Of a stretch of 18,033 nucleotides of DNA, positions 5,800 to 13,182 are shown one piece after another. Source of the DNA: an uncultured Bacilli bacterium. Lineage in GTDB: Bacteria; Bacillota_I; Bacilli_A; RF39; UBA660. Location of the stretch: the NCBI GenBank assembly GCA_947629125.1, contig CANRCO010000012.1, forward strand, positions 1 through 18,033. The letters are read 5' to 3'. The position numbers were made by a program, and so were the translations under genes. The notes beneath the pieces are model-generated. The model made no database searches. It was given only the letters and a program-made list of their open reading frames with translations, and had not been told where the DNA came from. Numbering within the stretch: position 1 is the stretch's first letter; each line of letters begins with the position of its first letter.

Positions 5800-8151
5800 A
5801 TGAGTTTGAATGAACATGTTTTATCTAATGAAGAACTAAATGATATTGATGCATACTTTCGCGTAGCCAATTATTTATCAGTCGGACAACTATATTTATT
5901 AGATAATCCTTTATTAAAAAGAAAGTTAAAATTAAGTGATATAAAGCCAAAAATTGTTGGACATTGGGGTACTGCTCCTGGTCAAAATTTTATTTATGTT
6001 CATTTAAATCGAATTATAAAAAAATACAATTTAAATATGATGTACGTCTCTGGTCCAGGTCACGGAGGTCAAGCGGTAGTATCTAACACTTATTTAGAGG
6101 GTACATATTCTGAAGTATATCCAAATATCACACAAGATGAAGCAGGTTTAAAAAAATTATTTAAACAATTTAGTTTTCCTGGAGGTATTTCTAGTCATGT
6201 TGCTCCGGAAACTCCTGGTTCAATTAATGAAGGTGGTGAGCTAGGGTATTCTTTAGCTCATGCTTATGGTGCTGTATTAGATAATCCCAATTTAATCGTT
6301 GCTTGTGTAATTGGCGATGGTGAATCAGAAACTGGACCTCTTGCTACATCTTGGCATTTAAATAAATTTATTAACCCTCAAACTGATGGTATAGTTTTAC
6401 CAATATTACACCTTAATGGTTATAAAATTTCTAATCCAACGATTTTATCTCGAATAAGTAAAGATGAACTAACAGCATTTTTCTTAGGAATGGGTTATAA
6501 ACCTTATTTTGTTGAAGGTGATGAACCTTTAAAAATGCATGAATTAATGGCTCAGACTTTAGACCAAGTTGTAAAAGATATTAAGCAAATTAAACAAAAT
6601 AAGAATTCAACCTTTTTTCCAATGATAGTTTTAAAAACACCAAAAGGATGGACTGGTCCAAAAGAATTTAAGGGCCAAAAAATTGAAGATTCTTTTCGAG
6701 CTCATCAAGTACCCATTCCTTTTGAAGATGATAAATTAACTAGCTTAGAAGCTTTAGAAAGTTGGCTTAAAAGTTATCATGTAGAAAATTTATTTGATGA
6801 AAATGGGCGATTAATTGCTAAATTAAGAGCTTTAGCTCCAGTGGGAGATGCTCGTATGTCAGCTAATGCTCATGCTAATGGAGGAAAATTATTAAAAGAT
6901 TTAAAATTACCTGATTTTAAAGATTATGCCATGAAGATAAAAGAACGTGGAGATACAACTGCTCAAGATATGAAAGAATTAGGTAAATTTATTCGCGATA
7001 TAATAAAACTCAATGAAGATGAACGTAATTTTCGAATATTTGAACCTGATGAAGCTTTGTCAAATCGCTTAAATGCAGTATTTGAAAGTACTTCTCGACA
7101 ATGGAATGCAATTACTTATCGAGAAGATGAATTTTTAAATAAAGATGGTCGAATAATTGATTCATTCTTAAGTGAACATGTATGTGAAGGTTTATTAGAA
7201 GGCTATTTATTAACTGGTCGGCATGGTATTTTTAACAGTTATGAAGCTTTTATTCGAATAATTGATTCAATGGTTAGTCAACATGCAAAGTGGTTAAAAG
7301 TAACTAGTGAACTATCATGGCGTCATAAAATTGCATCATTGAATTATATTTTATCTAGTCATGTATGGCAACAAGACCATAACGGTTATACACATCAAGA
7401 CCCAGGCTTTTTAAATCATTTAGCTACGAAAAAAGCTAGTATTGTTCGAATGTATTTGCCTCCTGATACTAATTGTTTATTATCTTGTTTTAATCATTGT
7501 ATTCAAAGTAAAAATTATATCAATGTTATTGTCGCCAGTAAACATCCTCGTCCTCAATGGTTAACGATGGATGAAGCAATTAAACATTGTACACAAGGTT
7601 TAGGTATATGGCCTTGGGCAAGTAATGATGAAGGTACTGAACCAGATATTGTTATGGCTTGTTGTGGTGATACACCAACAATTGAAGTATTAGCAGCTAC
7701 TAGTATTTTGCGCGAATTTTATAAAGATTTAAAAATTAGAGTAGTTAATGTTGTTGATTTAATGCGTTTACAAAGTAAAAGCAAACATCCGCATGGATTA
7801 AGTGATAGTGAATATGATGCTATTTTTACAAAAGATAAACCAATTATTTTTGCTTTCCATGGTTATCCAAATTTAATTCATGAATTAACATATAATCGTC
7901 ATAATAAAGATTTACATGTTCGAGGTTATGAAGAAGAAGGAACTATTACTACTGCTTTTGATATGCGAGTTCAAAATCGAATTGATAGGTATCATTTAGT
8001 CTTACTTGCTCTAGAACATTTACCAAAATTAGGTAATACTAAAGCAGTCTTATATCAATATTGCCAAGATAAATTAGTAGAACATAAAGAATATATAAGA
8101 ACTTATGGCGAAGATATGCCTGATATAAAAAATTGGAAATGGACTTATTAG
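5800..8151 (+). CDS. xfp: Xylulose-5-phosphate/fructose-6-phosphate phosphoketolase (783 aa)
   Basis: This thiamine diphosphate enzyme splits xylulose 5-phosphate (and often fructose 6-phosphate) with phosphate into acetyl phosphate and glyceraldehyde 3-phosphate (or erythrose 4-phosphate), the key step of heterolactic and bifid-type sugar fermentation in the cytoplasm. Motifs seen: GHWGTAPGQNF with the catalytic-type H55, GPGHGGQ near residues 85-91, the SFPGGISSHVAPETPGSINE block, and the thiamine diphosphate/Mg motif GDGESETGP at 172-180. Later come a transketolase-like pyrimidine domain with VWQQDHNGYTHQDPGF and a C-terminal domain with HGYPNLIHEL. Its 783 residues are close to the usual 790-830. 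The ATG at 5800 follows GAGAGGG. It is monocistronic by its flanking terminators. Substrate preference for the pentose or hexose phosphate cannot be decided by eye. Confidence 0.96.
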   Translation: MSLNEHVLSNEELNDIDAYFRVANYLSVGQLYLLDNPLLKRKLKLSDIKPKIVGHWGTAPGQNFIYVHLNRIIKKYNLNMMYVSGPGHGGQAVVSNTYLEGTYSEVYPNITQDEAGLKKLFKQFSFPGGISSHVAPETPGSINEGGELGYSLAHAYGAVLDNPNLIVACVIGDGESETGPLATSWHLNKFINPQTDGIVLPILHLNGYKISNPTILSRISKDELTAFFLGMGYKPYFVEGDEPLKMHELMAQTLDQVVKDIKQIKQNKNSTFFPMIVLKTPKGWTGPKEFKGQKIEDSFRAHQVPIPFEDDKLTSLEALESWLKSYHVENLFDENGRLIAKLRALAPVGDARMSANAHANGGKLLKDLKLPDFKDYAMKIKERGDTTAQDMKELGKFIRDIIKLNEDERNFRIFEPDEALSNRLNAVFESTSRQWNAITYREDEFLNKDGRIIDSFLSEHVCEGLLEGYLLTGRHGIFNSYEAFIRIIDSMVSQHAKWLKVTSELSWRHKIASLNYILSSHVWQQDHNGYTHQDPGFLNHLATKKASIVRMYLPPDTNCLLSCFNHCIQSKNYINVIVASKHPRPQWLTMDEAIKHCTQGLGIWPWASNDEGTEPDIVMACCGDTPTIEVLAATSILREFYKDLKIRVVNVVDLMRLQSKSKHPHGLSDSEYDAIFTKDKPIIFAFHGYPNLIHELTYNRHNKDLHVRGYEEEGTITTAFDMRVQNRIDRYHLVLLALEHLPKLGNTKAVLYQYCQDKLVEHKEYIRTYGEDMPDIKNWKWTY

Positions 8152-8162
8152 TTTAATTTTTG

Positions 8163-8196
8163 AAAAAATCTCCATACTATTAAGGGAGATTTTTTT
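8163..8196 (+). terminator. Terminator of xfp that also contains the ribosome site of the next gene
   Basis: AAAAAATCTCC (8163-8173) pairs with GGAGATTTTTT (8185-8195) across the loop ATACTATTAAG. The right arm contains AGGGAG, the only good Shine-Dalgarno site for the ATG at 8197, so the hairpin that ends xfp transcription would also hide this ribosome site in read-through RNA. Confidence 0.75.
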
Positions 8197-8712
8197 ATGG
8201 GAATGATATGGCTTTGTTTTAAAATATTCTTTGCTCGAATTATGGATGTTTCTATTGGAACTTTTCGTACAGTTATTATGGTAAAAGGACGGAAAACTTT
8301 TGCTAGTATTTTAGCATTTTTTGAAGTATTTATTTGGTTTTTAATTGCCCGAGAAGCTTTAAATACTGAAATTAGTTCAATTATAATACCAATTGTCTAT
8401 TCTTTAGGTTATGCCTGTGGAACTTATATTGGTACTTATTTTTCTAATCGTTTTATTAAAGGTGTTATTTCTGTTCAAGTAATTACTTTTGAAAATAAAA
8501 AAATGTTAAAAGAAATTAAAGATAATGATTATGGCTTATCAATAATTGAATTGATGCAAGAAAAGAAAGATAAAAAATATAAAATAATGCTTTATATTCA
8601 AGTTAAAAATTACAAATTAAAAGAACTAGAAAATATTATTCATAAATATGATGCAGATGCTTTTATTGTTGTTAATGAAACTAAAAACATTATTAATGGT
8701 TATGTAAGATAA
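8197..8712 (+). CDS. DUF2179/UPF0316 family membrane protein (171 aa)
   Basis: The family function is not established. The N-terminal part has three hydrophobic segments (about residues 1-20, 35-52 and 59-80) and the signature ARIMDVSIGTFRTVIMVKG, diagnostic of UPF0316 proteins. The C-terminal part from about residue 92 is a soluble DUF2179-type domain, here with YIQVKNYKLKELENIIHKYD and ADAFIVVNETKNI. Related domains in YitT-type proteins are thought to bind ligands. The ATG at 8197 is preceded by AGGGAG at 8183-8188, which lies inside the xfp terminator hairpin. There is no room for a separate promoter between the two genes, so expression depends on read-through of xfp or on a promoter inside the end of xfp. 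The size of about 170 residues is normal for the family. Confidence 0.88.
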   Translation: MGMIWLCFKIFFARIMDVSIGTFRTVIMVKGRKTFASILAFFEVFIWFLIAREALNTEISSIIIPIVYSLGYACGTYIGTYFSNRFIKGVISVQVITFENKKMLKEIKDNDYGLSIIELMQEKKDKKYKIMLYIQVKNYKLKELENIIHKYDADAFIVVNETKNIINGYVR

Positions 8713-8741
8713 TTGCACATTATTAATTATCATGTTATACT
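8713..8741 (+). promoter_or_regulatory. Promoter of the small prepilin-like gene
   Basis: TTGCAC (8713-8718), 17 bases, then TATACT (8736-8741) preceded by TGT, an extended -10. It starts directly after the stop of the previous gene. The AGGTGA ribosome site is at 8748 and the ATG at 8760. Confidence 0.65.
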
Positions 8742-8759
8742 TTTATTAGGTGAAGTATA

Positions 8760-9128
8760 ATGAATAAAAAAGGTTATAGTATTATTGAATTATTAATTTT
8801 AATTATTGTAACAGGAATCATTGCTTCTGTTTTGATTATTAAATCATCATATGCTTTTAAAGATAATTCTGAAGAACTATATAAACAAACTGAAAACTTA
8901 TTATTAAAAGCAGCTAATAATTATGCTATTAAAAATCCTGACCTTTTTAAAGATAATAAAGTAATAAATGTTAAAGTTGAGGAATTAGTTAAAGCAAATT
9001 TCTATCCAGCTGATGATAAAGAGGGAAATGTAGTTGACCCTCGAAATAAAAAAGCAACTTTAAATAATACCGAAATTAGAATTAAACAAACTGCTGACAG
9101 TAAATTTGATGTCGAAATAGCCAAATAA
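8760..9128 (+). CDS. Type IV pilin-like protein with class III signal (122 aa)
   Basis: This is probably a pseudopilin or minor pilin assembled from the membrane. The N terminus MNKKG|YSIIELLILIIVTG has the prepilin features: basic leader, Gly at -1, Glu at +5 (E10) and an uninterrupted hydrophobic helix to about residue 28. The remaining 90 residues are polar with many Lys, Asn and Asp; the first part continues the helix (EELYKQTENLLLKAANNYAIKN), as in pilin spine helices, and the end looks like short strands. Position +1 is Tyr rather than Phe or Met, which prepilin peptidases tolerate. It has no Cys. It has its own promoter and stands alone, with no pilus ATPase, PilC or peptidase gene near it. 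The second prepilin-like protein is at 14995. Confidence 0.85.
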   Translation: MNKKGYSIIELLILIIVTGIIASVLIIKSSYAFKDNSEELYKQTENLLLKAANNYAIKNPDLFKDNKVINVKVEELVKANFYPADDKEGNVVDPRNKKATLNNTEIRIKQTADSKFDVEIAK

Positions 9129-9160
9129 ATGTAAAAATATGTAAAATTACGTTCTTTTTG

Positions 9161-9195
9161 TTGTAAAGCTAATATAAAATGATTATTATTATAAT
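9161..9195 (+). promoter_or_regulatory. Probable promoter region of rpoZ
   Basis: TTGTAA (9161-9166) with TATTAT (9184-9189) at 17 bases is the best pair; an overlapping perfect TATAAT at 9190-9195 lacks a -35 at a good distance. The GTG start follows at 9213. Confidence 0.4.
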
Positions 9196-9212
9196 AGAAA
9201 GGCGTGATATAG

Positions 9213-9416
9213 GTGTTATACCCATCAATAGATAAAATTTTAAATATAATAGATTCTAAATATAGTTTAGTTCATGTAATTGCTAAGCGAAGTAAACAAA
9301 TGCAAGAAACTCAACATTATCAATTAAAAGAAAATGAATATGTTAATAAAAAAGAGTTGGGTCGTGCTTTAGAAGAAGTGGAAAAAGGTTTAATTAAAAT
9401 AGTCAAAAATAATTAA
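9213..9416 (+). CDS. rpoZ: RNA polymerase omega subunit (67 aa)
   Basis: Omega helps fold and hold the beta-prime subunit in RNA polymerase. The first residues after a GTG start, MLYPSIDKILNIIDSKYSLV, match the Bacilli omega consensus closely, followed by the AKRSKQMQE helix (family: AKRAR-x-L) and the C-terminal acidic helix LGRALEEVEKGLIKI. The length of 67 residues is standard for Bacillus-type omega. The GTG at 9213 is the only start that gives the conserved N terminus, with AAAGG at about 9198-9202 as ribosome site. The usual neighbour gmk is absent; the gene stands alone between the prepilin-like gene and the PHP-like gene. The terminator stem is formed by its own last codons. Confidence 0.93.
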   Translation: MLYPSIDKILNIIDSKYSLVHVIAKRSKQMQETQHYQLKENEYVNKKELGRALEEVEKGLIKIVKNN

Positions 9417-9429
9417 TTTGACTTTTTTT
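9401..9429 (+). terminator. Terminator of rpoZ, overlapping its stop codon
   Basis: AGTCAAA (9401-9407) pairs with TTTGACT (9417-9423) around a 9-base loop that contains the stop, followed by T residues to 9429. The right arm also supplies the -35 box of the next promoter. Confidence 0.65.
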
Positions 9430-9446
9430 GTTGTTTTTTTTATACT
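9418..9446 (+). promoter_or_regulatory. Promoter of the PHP-like gene, with its -35 box in the rpoZ terminator stem
   Basis: TTGACT (9418-9423), 17 bases, then TATACT (9441-9446). A second TATAAT at 9452-9457 has only TTGTTG as a weak partner. The GGGAGTGA ribosome site follows at 9459 and the ATG at 9473. Confidence 0.55.
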
Positions 9447-9472
9447 ATAAATATAATAGGGAGTGATATGTA

Positions 9473-10846
9473 ATGGCTGAAATAGAAAATTTAGATTTTA
9501 ATCCTCAAAATTATAATTTGCAAAATCATTGTGGACTTTATAATATAGACAATCCATTAATATATAAAAATATAATTGAAACTTCATTAAATACTGGTAT
9601 TAACGTTATTGGTTTTAATGAAGTAGCTCCAGATACAGAGTATGAAATTCCAATAGATAAAATGTATCCAACTCAATTAGAAAATTATATCAATGAAATA
9701 AGTAATTTAAGAAAGACATATAAAAATAGAGCAGAAATTCTATGTGGTTTAACAGTTACTAATTTTGAACCACAAAAATTAAGTCATTATATAAGTTTAA
9801 AAAATAAAATTGATTTTTTAGCTTTAGATATTAAGTCAAATGATTCTAATGAAAAAAATATCAATTATCCATTAATTTATGCTGAGCAAGTAACTAAAGC
9901 TATGGATACTGGTTTATTTGATTATGTTATGCATCCAGATAGTTTTATGGCTTATATTGATAATATTGCTCCAATAGATAAAGATGAATATCAAAAAAAT
10001 AGTAAAAAAGCTATTGATAAAATATGTAATAAAGCTAAAGAATTAAATATTCCTTTAGAATTTGATTATACAAACTTGGTTAATGTTAATCAAAATGATT
10101 ATGAAAGCTTAAAAATACCAAGCAAAGAATTTTGGACTAGAGCAGTTGAATTTAAAAATCCAGTAATTGGGGGTATTAATACTACAGATTTAAATAATAT
10201 TTATTATTTAAGAACTTTAGAAAATAATCGTGAGAATTATATTCCTGATTTAAAAACAGAACAAAGTTATATTCCAAGTATTTATAAAGATACTACTTTA
10301 CCTTATGAATACTATTTAACTATATCAGTATTAAATAATATTCAAAAAGCATTTAAAAATACGAAAGAATTACCAGCTTCTCAAGTATTAATTGAAGGTA
10401 TAACGCCATATTATAATTATTATAATACTTTAATAGATAAAATGAGTAGTATTCATTCTCAAGGTGAAGAAAATATAATTCGTGAGAAAAATTTAAAAAT
10501 GCAATCTTTAATTTATGAAGCTTTATTAACTGCAACTGAAAAATATAAATGTACAACTTTTGAACAATTTGAATATGTTGTACCGCGGTTAGTTGTGCTA
10601 AAATTATCTAAAATTAATAAAATTGTTAAAAATAAAATGTCTTATGATTTAATGGAATATGTAAATAATTTAGCTATTCCTAATCCTGAAAATAATTCCG
10701 AAAAAAAAGAAATTGAAGAACCAAAGAAAAAACAAAGAAAAAATAACAAAGGTTCTAGTGATTTCGTTTTAATAGTTGCAACGATTGGTATAACATTAGT
10801 CATTTTAGTTACAATTACAATTATTGTTTTTGCTTTAGCTAAATAA
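9473..10846 (+). CDS. Tail-anchored protein with a degenerate PHP (histidinol-phosphatase-like) domain (457 aa)
   Basis: I read residues about 15-245 as a PHP-type barrel related to HisK/YtvP phosphatases. The order of landmarks fits: NHCGLYN at 18-24 where D-x-H-x-H is expected, the IGFNEVAP loop at 46-53 where family members have GFSDHxP, the YINEISNLRKTYKNR-EILCG segment (72-92), DFLALDIKS at 114-122, FDYVMHPDSF at 149-158, PLEFD at 194-198 and GGINTTD at 233-239 where GSDAH is expected. Only H19, H154/D156 and E196 remain; most metal ligands are gone, so phosphatase activity is unlikely. Residues 245-400 are helical and unassigned. A Lys/Glu-rich linker is followed by a hydrophobic helix (about 431-455) at the extreme C terminus, which would anchor the protein with its bulk in the cytoplasm. 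It is convergent with sigK, with one base between the stop codons. Confidence 0.6.
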   Translation: MAEIENLDFNPQNYNLQNHCGLYNIDNPLIYKNIIETSLNTGINVIGFNEVAPDTEYEIPIDKMYPTQLENYINEISNLRKTYKNRAEILCGLTVTNFEPQKLSHYISLKNKIDFLALDIKSNDSNEKNINYPLIYAEQVTKAMDTGLFDYVMHPDSFMAYIDNIAPIDKDEYQKNSKKAIDKICNKAKELNIPLEFDYTNLVNVNQNDYESLKIPSKEFWTRAVEFKNPVIGGINTTDLNNIYYLRTLENNRENYIPDLKTEQSYIPSIYKDTTLPYEYYLTISVLNNIQKAFKNTKELPASQVLIEGITPYYNYYNTLIDKMSSIHSQGEENIIREKNLKMQSLIYEALLTATEKYKCTTFEQFEYVVPRLVVLKLSKINKIVKNKMSYDLMEYVNNLAIPNPENNSEKKEIEEPKKKQRKNNKGSSDFVLIVATIGITLVILVTITIIVFALAK

Positions 10847-10847
10847 A

Positions 10848-11543
10848 TTAAATTTCATGTTTATTTTTAATAAATTCTTTTAAAATCTTAGTTAAAGCTC
10901 GTTTTTCAATTCGTGAAACATAACTACGAGAGATTCCCATTTCTTTGGCAATCTCTTTTTGTGTTAATTCTTTTTGATTAAATAAACCATAACGTTTAAT
11001 AATAATTTCTTGTTCTCGTTTAGTTAAATTTTTTAAATATTCTTTTAATAAATCGATATTGTTTTGTAAGTGAATTGTATCAGCAATATCTACTGATTTA
11101 TCTTGGATGATATCCATTAAATTAATTTCATTACCATCTTTATCATAACCAATTGAATCATTTAAACTAATATTATTTTGGTTTTTCTTGTTACTGCGAA
11201 AAAACATCAATATTTCATTTTCAATACAGCGGGCAGCGTAAGTAGTTATTTTAGTTTGTTTGTTGTTATTATAAGAATCTATGCCTTTAATTAAACCAAT
11301 TGTTCCAATACTAATTAAATCATCAGTATCTCTTTCTTTATTTTCAAATTTCTTTACAATATGTGCTACTAAACGAAGATTATGTTCAATCAATTTATTG
11401 CGAGCTTTTATACTACCATTTTGCATCTGGATTATACATTCTTCTTCTTCCTCTTTACTTAAAGGGTCCGGAAAAACATTATTTGAATAGCTTCCGGTAA
11501 AAAAAAGCATATCCTTTATTAGATTAAGTAAATGTAGAAACAT
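10848..11543 (-). CDS. sigK: Sporulation sigma factor SigK, pro-form (231 aa)
   Basis: SigK directs late mother-cell transcription (coat and cortex genes) in spore formers. The match is specific: LIEHNLRLVAHIVKKFEN, DLISIGTIGLIKGIDSY and TYAARCIENEILMFFR in region 2, then SLNDSIGYDKDGNEINLMD, and in region 4 QKEIAKEMGISRSYVSRIEKRAL. The paralogue SigE has IERNLRLVVYIARKFEN, so SigK fits better. The N terminus MFLHLLNLIKDMLFFTGSY is hydrophobic and precedes the NNVFPDPLS motif, like the pro-sequence removed by SpoIVFB in Bacillus. The ATG at 11543 is preferred over a GTG at 11552, because AAAGGA lies 10 bases upstream of the ATG and only 1 base upstream of the GTG. The gene is uninterrupted by a skin-type element and is the only minus-strand gene. 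Confidence 0.92.
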   Translation of the reverse strand: MFLHLLNLIKDMLFFTGSYSNNVFPDPLSKEEEEECIIQMQNGSIKARNKLIEHNLRLVAHIVKKFENKERDTDDLISIGTIGLIKGIDSYNNNKQTKITTYAARCIENEILMFFRSNKKNQNNISLNDSIGYDKDGNEINLMDIIQDKSVDIADTIHLQNNIDLLKEYLKNLTKREQEIIIKRYGLFNQKELTQKEIAKEMGISRSYVSRIEKRALTKILKEFIKNKHEI

Positions 11544-11604
11544 AATAAACACATCCTTTATTAAAATATATTGCGAATTTTTTTTATTAATTCCATTTAT
11601 TAAA

Positions 11605-11635
11605 TGTACAAATTTTTTTAAAAATAATGTATAAT
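11605..11635 (+). promoter_or_regulatory. Possible promoter for yqeG-yqeH-mutL in the divergent gap with sigK
   Basis: TATAAT at 11630-11635 lies 23 bases before the yqeG ATG. The best -35 is TGTACA (11605-11610) at 19 bases, a weak match. The 115-base gap 11544-11658 also has to hold the sigK promoter on the other strand; I see no clear SigE/SigK-type -10 there. Confidence 0.4.
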
Positions 11636-11658
11636 AAAATAGAAGGGAAGTAATAGCT

Positions 11659-12180
11659 ATGGATAATTTTGTACCAGATATTTATAAACAAAGTATTTAT
11701 GATATAAATTATAAAGATTTAAAAAAACGAGGAATTACTTGTTTATTATTTGATTTAGACAATACTTTAGTACCATATAATGTAGATATACCAACTAAAC
11801 AAGTAGAAGAATTATTTAATACACTAGTAAATAAAGATTTTAAAGTAATTATAATATCTAATAGTAATAAAAAAAGATTAACACCATTTAAAGATAAATT
11901 AAATGTTGATGTGGCTTATTCCAGTTATAAACCTTTTAAGAAAAAATATAAAAAAATTCAAAAAATTTATAATTTAAAAGCTACTCAAATTGCTGCAATA
12001 GGTGACCAATTAATAACCGATATCTTTGGTGCAAACCGCATGGGCTTTACTTCAATATTAGTAAATTCAATAAGTCCTAATGAAACATTACCAACTAAAA
12101 TTAATCGCTTCTTTGAAAAATTTATTTTAAAAAATTTTAAGAAAAAAGAAATTTTAATTAAAGGAAAATATTATGATTAA
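11659..12180 (+). CDS. yqeG: HAD-superfamily phosphatase YqeG (173 aa)
   Basis: YqeG is a HAD IIIA-type hydrolase of unclear substrate, conserved next to the ribosome-assembly GTPase YqeH. HAD motif I is LLFDLDNTLVPYN at residues about 30-42 (nucleophile Asp in DLDNT), motif II is IIISNSN near 73-79, the motif III Lys lies in KPFKKKYKK near 94-102, and motif IV is AIGDQLITDIFGANRMG near 115-131. Its 173 residues are normal for the family. The ATG at 11659 follows AGAAGGGAAG at 11641. The 3' end overlaps yqeH by 8 bases, implying translational coupling. A YqeG-type name is secure; the physiological substrate is not known. Confidence 0.92.
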   Translation: MDNFVPDIYKQSIYDINYKDLKKRGITCLLFDLDNTLVPYNVDIPTKQVEELFNTLVNKDFKVIIISNSNKKRLTPFKDKLNVDVAYSSYKPFKKKYKKIQKIYNLKATQIAAIGDQLITDIFGANRMGFTSILVNSISPNETLPTKINRFFEKFILKNFKKKEILIKGKYYD

Positions 12181-13171
12181 AAAATGTATTGGCTGTGGAG
12201 CAGTTTTACAAAATACAAATGATAATCAAATTGGTTATGTTCCTAATCTAAATACTAAAACTAAATATTGTCGTCGTTGCTTTCGAATAATTCATTATAA
12301 TGAATTGGAAGTAATTAAAGTATTAAAAGATGAAGAATTTGTACTTAATGAAATTAGTAATAATGCTGAGCTAGTTTTTTTTATAATAGATTTTTTAAAT
12401 ATAAATCAAGAAGTAATTGCTAAATTTAAACGGTTAGCATGTAAAAAAATATTAATAATTAATAAAGTGGATTTAATTCCTAGTAGTATTCGTTTAGATA
12501 AAATAAAAGATTGGTTAAAAGAAGAATATAAAGTAGATGAATCAGTTATCTTTTTAAGTGCTACAAAAAATAAAAATATAGGTAGTGTAATTAAAGAAAT
12601 TGAAAAAAATAATTTAAAAAAGGTTTATTTAGTCGGGTATACCAACTCTGGTAAATCTTCAATATTAAATAAATTATGTCAAAAATATGAAGTAACTGAT
12701 AAAGTTATAACTACTAGTCCTGTTCCTAATACTACTTTAGATTTAATAAATATTAAAGTTAATAATAATTTAACTATTATTGATACCCCAGGTTTTATTT
12801 ATGAAGAAACATTTTATTTAGATAATGAAATAGAGTTAATTAAAAAATTGAATCCCCAAAAATATATAAAACCAATTACTTATCAGTTAAAACCTAAAGC
12901 TAGTGTTATTATTGAAAATAAAGTTCGAATTGAAAATAGAAGTACTAAAAAAATTAGTTTTACAATGTATATGAGTAATGATTTAAATATTAGAGTCGTA
13001 TATGAAAGTAATAAAATATTAAATAATTTTCCTTATCGAATTATGAAAATAGCACCTAATAATGATTTAGTAATTAAAAATGTTGGTTTTATTAATATTA
13101 AAGATGAATGTCAATTGGGTATATATACAGAAGATTTTGCTGTTTATGAAAGTCGTAAATCATTTTTTTAA
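12173..13171 (+). CDS. yqeH: Circularly permuted ribosome-assembly GTPase YqeH (332 aa)
   Basis: YqeH acts in 30S subunit biogenesis. The N-terminal zinc ribbon has CIGCG at residues 5-9 and CRRC at 33-36. The GTPase motifs occur in permuted order: G4 NKVD near 97-100, G5-like LSAT near 124-127, G1 GYTNSGKSS near 155-163, the switch/G2 Thr region TTSPVPNTT near 182-190, and G3 DTPG at 204-207. A C-terminal domain of about 110 residues follows. The ATG overlaps the end of yqeG. In Bacillus the operon continues with aroE, yhbY, nadD, yqeK and rsfS; here mutL follows after 11 bases, so the ribosome-assembly block is broken up. The spacing suggests mutL shares this transcript. Confidence 0.95.
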   Translation: MIKKCIGCGAVLQNTNDNQIGYVPNLNTKTKYCRRCFRIIHYNELEVIKVLKDEEFVLNEISNNAELVFFIIDFLNINQEVIAKFKRLACKKILIINKVDLIPSSIRLDKIKDWLKEEYKVDESVIFLSATKNKNIGSVIKEIEKNNLKKVYLVGYTNSGKSSILNKLCQKYEVTDKVITTSPVPNTTLDLINIKVNNNLTIIDTPGFIYEETFYLDNEIELIKKLNPQKYIKPITYQLKPKASVIIENKVRIENRSTKKISFTMYMSNDLNIRVVYESNKILNNFPYRIMKIAPNNDLVIKNVGFINIKDECQLGIYTEDFAVYESRKSFF

Positions 13172-13182
13172 AGAGGTAAAGT

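Noticed and set aside
11544..11552. GTG start of sigK at 11552
   Set aside because: It would lie one base after the AAAGGA ribosome site; the ATG at 11543 has correct spacing.
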